Below, piece after piece: positions 52,288-62,282 of a stretch of 64,000 nucleotides of DNA. The translations under genes were made by a program, and so were the position numbers. Source of the stretch: an uncultured Paracoccaceae bacterium (GTDB taxonomy: Bacteria; Pseudomonadota; Alphaproteobacteria; Rhodobacterales; Rhodobacteraceae); assembly GCA_938028765.1 (NCBI GenBank), contig CALIZF010000013.1, positions 1 to 64,000 of the forward strand, given 5' to 3'. Under the pieces are notes generated by a model. That model saw only the letters and a list, made by a program, of their open reading frames with translations. It was not told the DNA's origin and did not search any database. How positions within the stretch are numbered: position 1 is the first letter of the stretch; the number at the start of each line of letters is the position of its first letter.

Positions 52288-53506
52288 GGGCCAGGTCCTC
52301 GGCCAGCCGCACGCTGGCGGCCGCACCGTCCAGCATCGCGCAGTCGGGCGCGAAGCGGCCTGCGGCCAGCACCCGGGCGAGCGCGGCGTTGATCGCCCCG
52401 CCGGTCAGCGCGGCGGCCGGCACCACCGCGAAGTGCGGGCGGCGCGCCAGCATCGCGGCGCGCAGGCCCTGCTCGGTCTCGCGCCCCGCGTCGAAGGGAA
52501 CAAGGACGCCCGGCGTCCCGGTCGCCAGCAGGTCGAGCGCGGTGTTGTAGCCGCAAAGGCTGACCGAGGCGGCGGCGGCCGCCAGCATCTCGCGGAAGTC
52601 GCGCCGGGCGGGTTCGACGGTCACCTGCGTCAGGCCGAGGGCGGCGGCGCGGGCGGCGAGGCGCGCGCATTCCGCCGCGGCGCGCGGGCCGCCCGCGAGG
52701 ATCCGCCAGCGCCGCGGCGGTCCTTCGGCGGCGGCGTCGAGCGCCGCGTCGAACAGCGGCGCGCCCACATCGCCGCCGCCCGCGCTGACGAGGATCGCGC
52801 CCGCCGCTTCGGCGGCGGGCGGCCCAGGCGGCGGCGGCGCGATGAACCCGGTGTAGCGCAGCCGGGCCGCCAGCGCCGGCCCGACCGGCCAGCTGGCCTG
52901 CAGCGGGATCCGGGCGGGATCCGCATGGACCAGCACAGCATCGTAGAAGGCGGCAACCGTCGCCTCGGCCTCGGCCGCGCGGGCGGGCTTCGAGGGCGGG
53001 GCAAGGATGTCGCGCACCGAGGCGAGGATGACCGGCCGGGGACGCTGCGCCGCCGCCGCCTCGAGCAGCGCACGGAACTCGGCCGCAAGGCTGCGCCGGC
53101 CGAGCGGATAGAGCTCGGTGATCACCACGTCGGGGTGCAGATCGCGCAGCGCCGCGACCAGCGCGGCGGCGCGCGCCTCCAGCCAGGCGGCGTCGGCCGG
53201 GGTGCCGTCCGGGCGCAGCAGGCGCGCGAAATCCGCCCCGTCCGACGCGACCGCAGGCAGTTGCACCACCGTCAGCGCACCCGCGCCGGGCCCCGCCGGC
53301 GGGACCGCGACATGCGGCGCGGGCAACCCGCCCGAGGCCAGCAGCACCCGGTGCCCGGCGTCGCGGAAGGCCGCCGCCAGCAGCGCCGCCCGCGCGAGGT
53401 GCCCGCTGCCCAGAAGATGCGTGACCGCGATCATGACGCGCAGCGGGGGCAGCCCCGGCGCCGTGCAGTCGTCCGAAGCGCGATCATGCTCGTCGGTCAG
53501 GGGCAT
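52277..53506 (-). CDS. MurG-like glycosyltransferase (second)
   Basis: A 409-residue glycosyltransferase with a GT-B fold. The N-terminal glycine loop is THLLGSGHLARA and the C-terminal half has ILVSAGGGDVG and SLCGYNTALDLLATGTPGVLVP, as in GT28/MurG. It is related to the gene at 56571-57785. The ATG at 53506 has GGGAGG upstream. It probably moves a sugar to a lipid-linked or polyol acceptor in the cytoplasm. It overlaps both the histidine phosphatase and the deacetylase-like genes. Confidence 0.82.
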   Translation of the reverse strand: MPLTDEHDRASDDCTAPGLPPLRVMIAVTHLLGSGHLARAALLAAAFRDAGHRVLLASGGLPAPHVAVPPAGPGAGALTVVQLPAVASDGADFARLLRPDGTPADAAWLEARAAALVAALRDLHPDVVITELYPLGRRSLAAEFRALLEAAAAQRPRPVILASVRDILAPPSKPARAAEAEATVAAFYDAVLVHADPARIPLQASWPVGPALAARLRYTGFIAPPPPGPPAAEAAGAILVSAGGGDVGAPLFDAALDAAAEGPPRRWRILAGGPRAAAECARLAARAAALGLTQVTVEPARRDFREMLAAAAASVSLCGYNTALDLLATGTPGVLVPFDAGRETEQGLRAAMLARRPHFAVVPAAALTGGAINAALARVLAAGRFAPDCAMLDGAAASVRLAEDLARVR

Positions 53507-54099
53507 GGCGCCTCCCTCGGCAGCAGGCGGTCCGGGCCCGGCAGGGGCCTTATAGCCGAGGGATCGCCGGGGGGGAACGTCACGCCGTAGATGCGCCCGC
53601 GGCCGACGCGGAAGGGCGGCGGCCCGGCGAAGTGCCAGCCGTGCGCCTGCGCGAGGATCACCCGCATGACCCCGACATGCGTCACCGCCAGCGTGTCGGT
53701 GCGCAGCGCGGCGAGGAAGGGTGCAAGGCGGGCGGCAAGATCGGCGGGGCTTTCGCCGCGCGGCGGGCGGAAGTGCCATCCCCAGCCCTCGATGTGGCGA
53801 TAGCCCGAGGCGGGGTCGGCTGCGAGATCGGCCCCGCGCGCGCCTTCCCAGGCGCCCCAGTCCATCTCGACCAGCCTCGGGTCCGTCGCCGGTTCGGCCT
53901 TGGTCAGGAGGGCCGCCGTCTCCCGCGCGCGCGCAAGGGGACTTGCCACCACGGCCGCGCCGGCCCAGGCGGGCGGCAGGGCGAGCGTCGCCAGCGCGGC
54001 GCGCGCCGCCTCGTCGAGGCCGATGTCGGTGCGCCCCTGGATGCGGCCGGCGCGGTTCCAGGCCGTGGGATAGTGGCGCAGAAGGCCGAGGCGGATCAC
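53497..54099 (-). CDS. Histidine phosphatase-family protein
   Basis: A 200-residue phosphoglycerate-mutase-like phosphatase. The catalytic motif is LLRHYPTAWNRAGRIQGRTD (RHxxT in place of RHG), followed by MDWGAWEG and VTHVGVM (second His). It starts with GTG at 54099, overlapping the stop of the tiny ORF, and overlaps the next gene by 10 bp. In this operon it may remove phosphate from a sugar or lipid-linked intermediate. Confidence 0.85.
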   Translation of the reverse strand: MIRLGLLRHYPTAWNRAGRIQGRTDIGLDEAARAALATLALPPAWAGAAVVASPLARARETAALLTKAEPATDPRLVEMDWGAWEGARGADLAADPASGYRHIEGWGWHFRPPRGESPADLAARLAPFLAALRTDTLAVTHVGVMRVILAQAHGWHFAGPPPFRVGRGRIYGVTFPPGDPSAIRPLPGPDRLLPREAPCP

Positions 54100-54257
54100 C
54101 GCCCTGCCCCGCCCGTGCAGGCCGGCCGAGCCCGGCCGGCGCCCCCCCGCACCGCCGGTCCGGCCAGCGGTGCGCCGGCGGCCGCCCCTGTCCCGGCCGG
54201 CCGGATCCGCGCCGGGCGGCCGCGCTGCAGCCCGAGGATGCCGGCCGCGTCCGTCAC
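54096..54257 (-). CDS. Tiny overlapping ORF in the glycan operon, 53 residues
   Basis: A 53-codon frame starts with GTG overlapping the GT4 stop (GTGA, 54257-54254) and stops at a TGA overlapping the GTG of the phosphatase (54099-54096). It begins VTDAAGILGLQRGRPARI and is then Gly/Ala/Arg-rich, with no known domain. The exact overlap at both ends suggests either a real small protein, a coupling ORF that carries ribosomes across the gap, or the rest of a decayed gene. Composition alone would be poor evidence. Confidence 0.35.
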   Translation of the reverse strand: MTDAAGILGLQRGRPARIRPAGTGAAAGAPLAGPAVRGGAGRARPACTGGAGR

Positions 54258-55330
54258 GCCACCAGCCGCATGATCTCGGCCCAGAGCGCCGCGGCGGCGG
54301 CAGGGCGCAGGTGGCGGCGTGCGACCGCCGCGCGCGCCTCTGCCGACAGCGCCGCGGCCAGCGCGCGATCGGCCAGAATCGCATCTGCCGCGGCGGCGAA
54401 GGCGGCGGGATCGTCCGGCGGCGCGAGGCGGCCGGCGTGCACCACCTCGGCCAGCCCCGGCCGGGCCTCGGCCACCACCGGCAGGCCGTGCGCCTGCGCC
54501 TCGAGATAGACCATCCCGAAGGCCTCGTTCACGCCCGGCCATAGGAAGAGGCCAGCCGCACGATAGGTCGCCTCCAGCGCGGGCGCGTCGAGTGCGCCCG
54601 GCATCGTCGCGCGCGGCCCGAACGGCGCCAGTGCCGCCGCCACGCCCGCGCGGTCGGGCCCGTCGCCCGCCGCCGTCAGCGTCCAGCCCGGCGCCCGCAG
54701 ATGCGCGAGTGCGGCGGCCAGCGCCCGCCACGACGCCGCCTTGTCGCCCGGCCGCATCATGCCAACCGCCAGAAGGCGCGCCGCGCCGGGGTCGGGAGCG
54801 GGATCGGGCAGCCGGTCGCGGTCGAGGAAGGGCGGCAGAAGCGCCAGCCGCTGGCGCGCGGGGCGGTGGCGCTCCAGCGTCTCGGCATCCCGAACGGTCA
54901 GCGACAGGATCGTGTCGGCGGCATCCGCCGCCGCCTCGGCCGCCGCCGCGAAGGCGGCCCAGGGGCCGTCAAGGCGCTTCCTGGCGCGCGACGCCTCGAT
55001 CAGCAGGTAGGGAATGCGGCGCGCGCGGGCCACGGCGGGGCCGATCAGGTCGGGTGCCTTCCAGTAGCTGTGATAGGTCACCCAGACCGCCCAGGGCCGC
55101 AGGTCCGCGGTCAGGCGCGCCGCCTCGGCTGCCGCCGCGCGGGCGAGCCGCGCCTGCTCGGCCGCCGATCCCGCCCCCTCGCGCAGGCGCAGGGTCGAGG
55201 CAAGGTCCACCGGCCAGCCCGCCGGGTTCGCCGCCAGCGCCGCCATCAGCGCGCGCGCCATCGTGCGGTCGCCCGACGGCACCGGATGGTCGGGCGGCTT
55301 CATCGGCGCGAAGAAGGCGATCCGCGTCAC
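54254..55330 (-). CDS. Glycosyltransferase family 4
   Basis: A 358-residue GT-B glycosyltransferase with LLAVGMMRPGDKAASW in the linker and FLWPGVNEAFGMVYLEAQAHGLPVVA, the GT4 donor-binding motif with the E-x7-E pair. The start is a GTG at 55330 overlapping the stop of the preceding GT4 gene. It has no membrane segment. The sugar and acceptor are unknown. It stands between the amber-interrupted GT4 and the tiny ORF. Confidence 0.87.
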   Translation of the reverse strand: MTRIAFFAPMKPPDHPVPSGDRTMARALMAALAANPAGWPVDLASTLRLREGAGSAAEQARLARAAAAEAARLTADLRPWAVWVTYHSYWKAPDLIGPAVARARRIPYLLIEASRARKRLDGPWAAFAAAAEAAADAADTILSLTVRDAETLERHRPARQRLALLPPFLDRDRLPDPAPDPGAARLLAVGMMRPGDKAASWRALAAALAHLRAPGWTLTAAGDGPDRAGVAAALAPFGPRATMPGALDAPALEATYRAAGLFLWPGVNEAFGMVYLEAQAHGLPVVAEARPGLAEVVHAGRLAPPDDPAAFAAAADAILADRALAAALSAEARAAVARRHLRPAAAAALWAEIMRLVA

Positions 55331-56574
55331 GCCAGCGCCCGCAGCCGCGCCGCGATCAGGTCGAGCCCCGCGGCCGCCCCGAAGTCGGCACGCAGCCGCG
55401 CCAGCGCCGCCTCGGCCTGCCGCGCCCGGCGCGCGGGATCGGCGATCAGCGCGGCCAGCGCCGCCGCAAAGGCGGGCGGATCGTCGGGGGCGAGCGTCGC
55501 CTCCACCCCGTCGCGCAGGAACTCGGGGATCGCCGCCGCGGGCGTGGCGAGGATCGGCAGCGCCTGCGACGCCGCCTCCATCAGCACGTTCGGCAGGCCG
55601 TCGCGGTCGCCGTCGGCGGCCACCCGGACCGGCAGGGCGAAGATGTCGGCCGCGCGCATCGCCGCGATCACCTCGGGCTGCGTCCGCGCACCCGCCCAGA
55701 CGACGCGGCCGGCAATCCCCAGCCGCTCGGCCAGCGCCGCCATCGGCCGGGCGAGGTCGCCGCCGCCGATATGCGTCAGCCGCCAGTCGAGACCGGGCGG
55801 CAGCAGCGCCAGCGCCTGCAGCAGCCGGTCGGTCCCCTTCTTCTCGACCAGCCGCCCGACCGACAGGATCGAGACGGGCCCGCCGGTGCCGTCGCGCGGG
55901 GGGCGGGCGGGCGGCGGCGGCGGAAAGCGCGTGAGGTCAAGCCCGTGGTAGGCCAGCGCCACGCGCCCCGGCGCGTCGGCCAGCGCGGCGAGATGCGCCG
56001 CGCCCGCGGCCGTGCAGGTGACGGCGAAGGCCGCGCCGCCGCTGGCGGCCGACAGCTTTTCCCGCTTTTCCCAGTCCGGCGATGTCCAGATGTCCTAGGC
56101 ATGGGCCGACACCGCCCAGGGGATGCCGAGGATCGCGGCGGCATAGCGGGCGACCGACGCGGGCGTGTGCAGGAAATGGGCATAGAGCGCGCGGGTGCCC
56201 GTGGGCAGTTCCACAGCCAGCACGCAGGCCTGTCCGAAGCGGCGCACGCGGTTGCGCGTCCGGTCCCGCCGCAGATCGGCCAGCCAGAGCCGCGCCGCCC
56301 GGCCGAACCCCGGCCGACGCATCGCGCCCAGCACCCCGCGCAGCACCCGGCCGGGCGCGTCGTGCAGGTATTCCGGCAGATAGGCGACCGGGGCCGTCAC
56401 GGTCTCGTGCAGCGGGTGGCGGCGCCGGTCGGTCGGTGCCCGCAGGGACCAGATCGCCAGCCGCAGCCCCCGCGCCTCGAGCCCGGCCATCTCCTGCGCG
56501 ATGAAGGTCTCCGACAGGCGCGGCCAGCCCTTCACCACCACCGCCAGAGGCGGGGTCTCGTCCGGTCGGGTCAT
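55327..56574 (-). pseudogene. Glycosyltransferase family 4 with an in-frame amber codon
   Basis: The frame codes 415 residues with one TAG at codon 160 (56097-56095). Before it is [22 protein letters not shown] and IPWAVSAHA; after it are DIWTSPDWEKREKL, HGLDLTRFPP, LVEKKGTDRLLQALAL and DGLPNVLMEAASQALPI. The conserved family sequence is SAHAKDIW, so the amber most simply came from a single AAG-to-TAG change at the lysine. Everything else, including overlaps with both neighbours (ATGA at the start, GTGA at the end), is intact. Recent inactivation, a sequencing error or suppression are all possible. Confidence 0.85.
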
Positions 56575-57785
56575 GCCGCGGCGCGGTTTCTCAGAAGCGT
56601 CCAGGCGCGTTCCACGATCCGCGGCAGGCCGTCGAGCATCCCCGCGCAATTCGCCGCCGAGGGCGGGGGCTGCGTCGCCAGCGCCCGGATCGCCTCGGCC
56701 ATCCGCGCAGGGTCCGACGCCTCGGGCGCGTGCAGGACGCGCAGAAGCCCGAGGGCCTCGGCCCGTTCGGCGCGGATGGTCTGCTCGAGGCGCGGCCGCG
56801 CGCGCGGCAGGATCAGCGCAGGCCGGTCGAACGACAGGATTTCGCAGAAGGTATTGTAGCCGCCCATGGCGACTACGCCGGCGGCACCCTGCATCAGGCT
56901 TTCCATCCGGCTGTCGAAGCCGATCGCGGCAACCCGGGGGGCAAGCCGAGCGACCCGCGCCTCGAACTGCGCCCGCGCCTCGCCCGACAGGAAGGGGCCA
57001 TAGACGATGTAGGCATCCGGCGACAGCGCCGGGTCGGCCTCGTAGGCGGCCAGCACCTGATCGACCAGCACCGCACCGTCGCCGCCCCCGCCGGGAGTGA
57101 CGAGGATGTAGGGCTGCGGCGGCACCGGCCCCGGCTCGGCGATCTCGCGCCGCAGATAGCCGGTCCAGTGCGTGCGCAGCCGCGCCGACGGCGGCAATCC
57201 GATCCCCTCGGTCGGGTCGAACACGCGCCGGTCGCCATAGACCCAGATCTCGTCGAACAAGGCAGCCGCTGCCTCGACCGCGCCCTTGCGCACCCATTCG
57301 GCCGCAACGGCGTCGGGCGCGTCCAGCACGTCGCGCAGGCCGAGCACGACCCGCGCCTTGCCTCGCCGCCGCAGGCGCGCAAGCGTGGGCAGCATCTCGC
57401 CGCGGAACCCGGTGGGTTCCTTGTCCACGATCACGAGATCGGGGGCGAAGCAATCGGCCGCAGTGTCGATCAGCCCCGCCCGCAGCGCCGTCGTCTCGTC
57501 GATCGAGAGGCCGAGCGCCTGGGAGGAATAGCTGCCGTCCTCGCGCTTGATGACACCGGGCAGGCGGATGTGGTCCACCCGTTCGGGAAAGGTGAAGCGC
57601 CCCGCCACCGGCGAGCCGGTGACGATCAGCGCAGAGGCGGTCGGGAACGCCTCGGTCAGCGCGGTGGCGATGGTGCGCGTCCGGCGCAGGTGACCCAGCC
57701 CGAAGGTGTCGTGGCTATAAAGAAGGACGCGCAGCCCCTCGGGCAGGCTCGCGGACGCGGGAAGCGTTGGGGTCCGTGCGTCCAT
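56571..57785 (-). CDS. MurG-like glycosyltransferase (first)
   Basis: A 404-residue glycosyltransferase with a GT-B fold. The N-terminal loop is [19 protein letters not shown] and the C-terminal part has [11 protein letters not shown] and [25 protein letters not shown], like GT28. It is a distant paralogue of the 52277-53506 gene. It opens the minus-strand operon and its stop overlaps the GT4 start (ATGA). The gap before it (57786-57975, divergent to the epimerase) must contain two promoters, but I see no clear hexamers. Confidence 0.85.
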   Translation of the reverse strand: MDARTPTLPASASLPEGLRVLLYSHDTFGLGHLRRTRTIATALTEAFPTASALIVTGSPVAGRFTFPERVDHIRLPGVIKREDGSYSSQALGLSIDETTALRAGLIDTAADCFAPDLVIVDKEPTGFRGEMLPTLARLRRRGKARVVLGLRDVLDAPDAVAAEWVRKGAVEAAAALFDEIWVYGDRRVFDPTEGIGLPPSARLRTHWTGYLRREIAEPGPVPPQPYILVTPGGGGDGAVLVDQVLAAYEADPALSPDAYIVYGPFLSGEARAQFEARVARLAPRVAAIGFDSRMESLMQGAAGVVAMGGYNTFCEILSFDRPALILPRARPRLEQTIRAERAEALGLLRVLHAPEASDPARMAEAIRALATQPPPSAANCAGMLDGLPRIVERAWTLLRNRAAA

Positions 57786-57975
57786 CTGGCCCAGCCGGCT
57801 GACTGTTTCCGCCGAAGCGTATCGCGCCGCGGCCCTGCGGCGTCAAGACGGAAGGCCGCGACGCGACAGGCGGGCGCGCAGGGATGCCGGCAGGGGGCTT
57901 GCGCCTCCGCGGTCCGCCCGGCAGGGTCCGCAGCGCGCGCCGGGGCCGTCCGGGCGCACCAGACCGGAGTGGCAC

Positions 57976-58995
57976 ATGCGGCGCGCCTTCGTCACCGGCA
58001 CGGCCGGGTTCATCGGCTTCCACCTCGCGCGCGCGCTCTTGGCCGAAGGCTGGCGCGTCTACGGCTATGACGGGATGACCGAATATTACGATGTCGCGCT
58101 GAAGCGCCGGCGTCACGCGATCCTGCTGCAATCGCCCGGCTTTTCGGCCACCGAGGCGATGCTGGAGGATCAGGCCGCGCTGCAGGCGGCGGTCGCCGAG
58201 GCAGCCCCCGAGGTGATCGTGCACCTCGCCGCGCAGGCCGGCGTGCGCTATTCGCTGGAAGCGCCCCGCGCCTATCTGGACAGCAACGTGACCGGCAGTT
58301 TCAACGTGCTGGAAACGGCGCGGGCCGCTGGCGTGCGGCACCTGCTGATGGCCTCGACCAGTTCGGTCTACGGCGGCAACGAAACCATGCCCTTCCGCGA
58401 GTCGGACAAGGCCGACCTGCCGCTGACGATCTATGCGGCTACCAAGAAGGCGATGGAGGCGATGGGGCATTCCCATGCGCACCTCTGGGGCGTTCCGGTG
58501 ACCTGTTTCCGCTTCTTCACCGTCTACGGCCCCTGGGGGCGGCCGGACCTGGCGCTGTTCCGGTTCGTCGCGGCGATCGAACAGGGCCGGCCCATCGACA
58601 TCTACAACCACGGACAAATGTGGCGCGACTTCACTTATGTGGACGATCTCGTGCGGGCGATCCGCCTGCTGATCGACTGCCCGCCGGCACGCCCCGCCCC
58701 CGGCGCGGCCCCGCCCGACTGGGACACGCTCAGCCCCGTCGCGCCGTTCCGGGTCGTGAATATCGGCGCGGGCCGACCGGTGCGGCTGCTCGACTTCGTG
58801 GAAGCGATCGAGGGCGCGCTCGGCCGCACCGCGATCCGCAACTACATGGACATGCAGCCGGGCGACGTGCCCGCCACCCACGCCGACACGGCATTGCTCG
58901 AACGGCTGACCGGCTTCCGGCCCGAGACCGATGTGGCGACGGGCATCGCCGCCTTCGTCGCCTGGTATCGCGACTGGACGGGCGGCCGGGCATGA
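57976..58995 (+). CDS. UDP-glucuronate 4-epimerase-like NAD-dependent epimerase
   Basis: A 339-residue SDR protein. The NAD loop [12 protein letters not shown] is at residues 7-18, and the catalytic triad includes STSSVYG and [11 protein letters not shown] (Tyr and Lys). [16 protein letters not shown] and [14 protein letters not shown] match UDP-glucuronate 4-epimerases (LpsL/WbtF types). It would supply UDP-galacturonate for a polysaccharide. The last four bases overlap the next gene (ATGATGA region). Confidence 0.9.
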   Translation: MRRAFVTGTAGFIGFHLARALLAEGWRVYGYDGMTEYYDVALKRRRHAILLQSPGFSATEAMLEDQAALQAAVAEAAPEVIVHLAAQAGVRYSLEAPRAYLDSNVTGSFNVLETARAAGVRHLLMASTSSVYGGNETMPFRESDKADLPLTIYAATKKAMEAMGHSHAHLWGVPVTCFRFFTVYGPWGRPDLALFRFVAAIEQGRPIDIYNHGQMWRDFTYVDDLVRAIRLLIDCPPARPAPGAAPPDWDTLSPVAPFRVVNIGAGRPVRLLDFVEAIEGALGRTAIRNYMDMQPGDVPATHADTALLERLTGFRPETDVATGIAAFVAWYRDWTGGRA

Positions 58996-60272
58996 TGGGG
59001 CTGGCGGACATCCGGCCCGCGGTGATCGGTCTGGGTTATGTCGGGCTGCCGCTGGCCGTGGCCTTCGCCGCGCACCGGCCCGTCGTCGGCTTCGACATCG
59101 ACGCGGCCCGCATCGCCGAGCTGGCCGGCGGGCAGGACCGCACCGGCGAGGTGCCGCCGGCCGAGCTTGCCGCCGCTGCCCCGCACCTCGCGCTGACTGC
59201 CGACCCGGCGGACCTCGCGGGCTGCAACACCTTCGTCATCGCCGTGCCGACGCCGGTGGATCGGCACAAGCGGCCCGACCTTGGCCCGCTCCTGTCGGCG
59301 TCGCGCACGGTCGGACGCGCGCTGCGACCCGGCGCGCTCGTGATCTACGAATCGACCGTCTATCCCGGCGCGACCGAAGAGGACTGCGTGCCGGTGCTCG
59401 AGGCGGAATCGGGCCTGCGTCTGAACGACGGGTTCTTCGTGGGCTATTCGCCGGAACGGATGAACCCGGGCGATCCCGCCCGCCGGCTGGCCGACATCGT
59501 CAAGGTCACCGCCGGATCGACGCCCGCAGCGGCGGCGCTGGTCGATGCCTTCTACGCGCAGGTGGTGCGCGCGGGCACGCACCGCGCGGCCTCGATCCGC
59601 GTGGCCGAGGCCGCGAAGGTGATCGAGAACATCCAGCGCGACCTCAACATCGCGCTGGTGAACGAACTCGCGGTGCTGTTTCACCGCCTCGGCCTCGACA
59701 CCGAGGCGGTTCTGGCGGCGGCGGGGACGAAGTGGAACTTCCTGCCGTTCCGGCCCGGCCTGGTCGGCGGGCACTGCATTGGCGTCGATCCCTACTACCT
59801 CACCCACAAGGCGGCCGAGGTGGGCCTGCATCCCGAGGTGATCCTCGCCGGTCGCCGCGTGAACGACCGGATGGGCGACTACGTCGCGGGGCGGATGTTG
59901 AAGGCGATGCTGAAGGCCGGGATCGGCCCCGCGGGCGCGCGCGTGCTGGTCATGGGGCTGACCTTCAAGGAGGATTGCCCCGACCTGCGCAACACCCGCG
60001 TCATCGACGTGGTGCGCGAGCTTGCCGACACCGGGATGGCCGTCGAGGTGTGGGATCCGCTGGCCGACCCTGCGCGGGCCGCAGCGGAACTCGGCGTGAC
60101 GCCGATCGCAGCGCCCGCCGCAGGCACCTACGACGGCATCGTCCTGGCCGTGCGGCACCGGATGTTCCGCGACCTCGGGCCGGCGGCGATCCGCGCGCTC
60201 GGCCGGCCGGGACATGTGTTCTTCGATGTGAAGTCCGCCTTCGGCCCGGCCGACAGCGACCTGCGCCTCTGA
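58992..60272 (+). CDS. UDP-N-acetylhexosamine/UDP-glucose 6-dehydrogenase (VipA/TviB-like)
   Basis: A 426-residue UDP-sugar dehydrogenase. The NAD loop [13 protein letters not shown] begins near residue 12, the linker has [19 protein letters not shown], and the catalytic Cys is in [12 protein letters not shown]. The C-terminal domain is [15 protein letters not shown]. These motifs favour UDP-GlcNAc/GalNAc-type dehydrogenases over Ugd, which would give UDP-aminouronates. It overlaps the epimerase gene, so the two make activated uronates for the divergent glycosyltransferases. Confidence 0.92.
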   Translation: MMGLADIRPAVIGLGYVGLPLAVAFAAHRPVVGFDIDAARIAELAGGQDRTGEVPPAELAAAAPHLALTADPADLAGCNTFVIAVPTPVDRHKRPDLGPLLSASRTVGRALRPGALVIYESTVYPGATEEDCVPVLEAESGLRLNDGFFVGYSPERMNPGDPARRLADIVKVTAGSTPAAAALVDAFYAQVVRAGTHRAASIRVAEAAKVIENIQRDLNIALVNELAVLFHRLGLDTEAVLAAAGTKWNFLPFRPGLVGGHCIGVDPYYLTHKAAEVGLHPEVILAGRRVNDRMGDYVAGRMLKAMLKAGIGPAGARVLVMGLTFKEDCPDLRNTRVIDVVRELADTGMAVEVWDPLADPARAAAELGVTPIAAPAAGTYDGIVLAVRHRMFRDLGPAAIRALGRPGHVFFDVKSAFGPADSDLRL

Positions 60273-60347
60273 CGGCGGCCGCGAAGGGCCCTCGGAGCGC
60301 CTGACAGGCCTTCGCGCCGGTCGCGGAGGGCCGCGATCCTGCGGTCA

Positions 60348-60364
60348 GCGGCCCTGTCGGCCGC
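60348..60364 (+). terminator. GC hairpin after the dehydrogenase gene
   Basis: GCGGCC (60348-60353), CTGTC loop, GGCCGC (60359-60364) is a perfect 6-bp stem 75 bp after the UDP-sugar dehydrogenase stop. GACAGGCC (60303-60310) and GGCCTGTC (60367-60374) are a further inverted pair around it. No T tract. The rest of 60273-60479 shows no gene. Confidence 0.35.
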
Positions 60365-60479
60365 CCGGCCTGTCATGCGGCTGACACCTCGATGCGGCAC
60401 CGCGGCTGTGGCGGGGCGCTCGACACACGGCGTTGCCACGCTGCGGATTGGCTGCCAAAGTCGGCGCGAAAGGAGTGCG

Positions 60480-62282
60480 ATGTCCTCTGCCCCGCCCCCG
60501 CTACTCGCGGTGACCGATCTGACGGTCAGCTTCGGGCCGGCGCTGCCGCCGGTGGTGGACGGGTTGTCCTTCAGCATCGACGCAGGCCAGACGCTGGCGA
60601 TCGTGGGCGAAAGCGGATCGGGCAAGACGCTGACCGGGCGCGCGCTGATGGGCATCCTGCCGCGCGGGGCACAGGTGGTGCGCGGGCGCGCGCAGTTCCG
60701 TGCCGGCGGCGAGGACTCGGACCTGCTGTCCCTCCCGGCCGCGGCGCTGCGGCGGCTGTGCGGCAAGCGGATCGGCATGATCTTCCAGGAACCGATGAGC
60801 GCGTTGTCGCCCCTGCACACTGTCGGCGCGCAAGTGGCCGAGGTGCTGGAGCTGCACTCTGCCCTGCCGGCGGCAGAGATCCGCGCCCGCTGTCTTGCGA
60901 CCTTTGCCGAAGTGGGTTTCCCCGACCCCGGCCGCGCCTTTGCGGCCTATCCGTTCGAACTCTCGGGCGGCCTGCGCCAGCGCGCGATGATCGCGATGGC
61001 TGTCGTGGCCGAGCCGGACCTTGTGATCGCGGACGAACCGACGACCGCGCTCGACGTCACCACGCAGGCGCAGGTGCTGGACCTACTGAAATCACTGCAG
61101 GCCCGCCGGGGGATGGCGCTGATGCTGATCACCCACGACCTCGGCGTGGTCTGCGCGATGGCCGACCGGGTGGCGGTGATGCGTCGCGGCCGCCTGATGG
61201 AGGCGGGATCGGTCGCCGCGGTGATCGGCGCGCCCGGCCATGCCTATACCCGCGCGCTGGTCGCCGCCGCGCCGCAGGTTGCCGCGCAGGCGGCAGCGGC
61301 GACCGAGGCGGCCGCTCCGGCTGCGGCGGCGGATGCGATCCTGGCGGTGTCGGGGCTGAACAAGACCTATCCCCCCCGGCGGCGGGGCCTATTCGACCGC
61401 GGGCGGGGCGCGCCGGTCGCTGCGGTGCGCGATGTCGCCTTCACCCTTCCGCGCGGATCGACACTGGCGGTGGTGGGCGAAAGCGGATCGGGCAAGACCA
61501 CGGTGGCGCGCATGATCCTGCGGGCCGAGCGCGCCGATCCCGGCGCGCGCGTCGCCTTCCGCGGCCGCGACGGGCAGATGCGCGACGTGCTGACGCTCGA
61601 TGGCGCGGCGCTGAAGGCGTTCCGCGCCCGCGTGCAGATGGTGTTCCAGGACCCCTACGCCGCCCTGTCGCCCCGCATGACGGTGGCCGAGATCCTGACC
61701 GAACCGCTGGCGATCCACGGCCGCCTGTCGCCGCATGACCGGCGCGACCGCGCGGCGGCCCTGATGCGACAGGTCGGGCTGTCGCCCGATCACCTTGCCC
61801 GCTATCCGCACGCCTTTTCCGGCGGGCAGCGTCAGCGCATCGCCATCGCCCGCGCGCTGGCGCTCGACCCCGAGCTTCTGGTCTGCGACGAACCCACATC
61901 GGCGCTCGACGTCAGCGTGCAGGCCCAGGTGCTGGACCTCTTCCGCGCGCTGAAGGACGCCCGCGGCCTTTCCTACCTCTTCATCAGCCACAACCTGCCG
62001 GTGGTGGCCGACATGGCCGACCAGGTTGCGGTGATGCGCGCGGGACGGATCGTGGAACAGGGCCCGGTCGCGGCGCTCTTCGGCAATCCCGTCCACCCCT
62101 ACACCCGCGCGCTGATCGCCGCCTCGCCCGAACCGGTGCTGACCCGCCGGCTGGATTTGCGGCTGGTCGCGCAGGGCGCGGGCCCGCCGCACGACTGGCC
62201 AGCCCCCTTCGGCTACCGGGGCGACGACGCACCGCCCCTGACCGAGGTCGCCCCCACCCATTTCGTCCGGATGGCCGCATGA
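60480..62282 (+). CDS. Fused dual ABC ATPase (oligopeptide-type, second system)
   Basis: A 600-residue protein like YejF/GsiA with two ATPase domains. Each has Walker A GESGSGKT, signatures (LSGGLRQRAMIAMA and FSGGQRQRIAIARAL), and Walker B (VIADEPTTALDVT and VCDEPTSALDVS). It drives a peptide-type importer whose binding protein follows. It is separate from the 30681-32762 ATPase, with shorter linkers and no Cys-rich tails. The ATG at 60480 has AAGGAG upstream. It overlaps the next gene (ATGA). Confidence 0.93.
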   Translation: MSSAPPPLLAVTDLTVSFGPALPPVVDGLSFSIDAGQTLAIVGESGSGKTLTGRALMGILPRGAQVVRGRAQFRAGGEDSDLLSLPAAALRRLCGKRIGMIFQEPMSALSPLHTVGAQVAEVLELHSALPAAEIRARCLATFAEVGFPDPGRAFAAYPFELSGGLRQRAMIAMAVVAEPDLVIADEPTTALDVTTQAQVLDLLKSLQARRGMALMLITHDLGVVCAMADRVAVMRRGRLMEAGSVAAVIGAPGHAYTRALVAAAPQVAAQAAAATEAAAPAAAADAILAVSGLNKTYPPRRRGLFDRGRGAPVAAVRDVAFTLPRGSTLAVVGESGSGKTTVARMILRAERADPGARVAFRGRDGQMRDVLTLDGAALKAFRARVQMVFQDPYAALSPRMTVAEILTEPLAIHGRLSPHDRRDRAAALMRQVGLSPDHLARYPHAFSGGQRQRIAIARALALDPELLVCDEPTSALDVSVQAQVLDLFRALKDARGLSYLFISHNLPVVADMADQVAVMRAGRIVEQGPVAALFGNPVHPYTRALIAASPEPVLTRRLDLRLVAQGAGPPHDWPAPFGYRGDDAPPLTEVAPTHFVRMAA

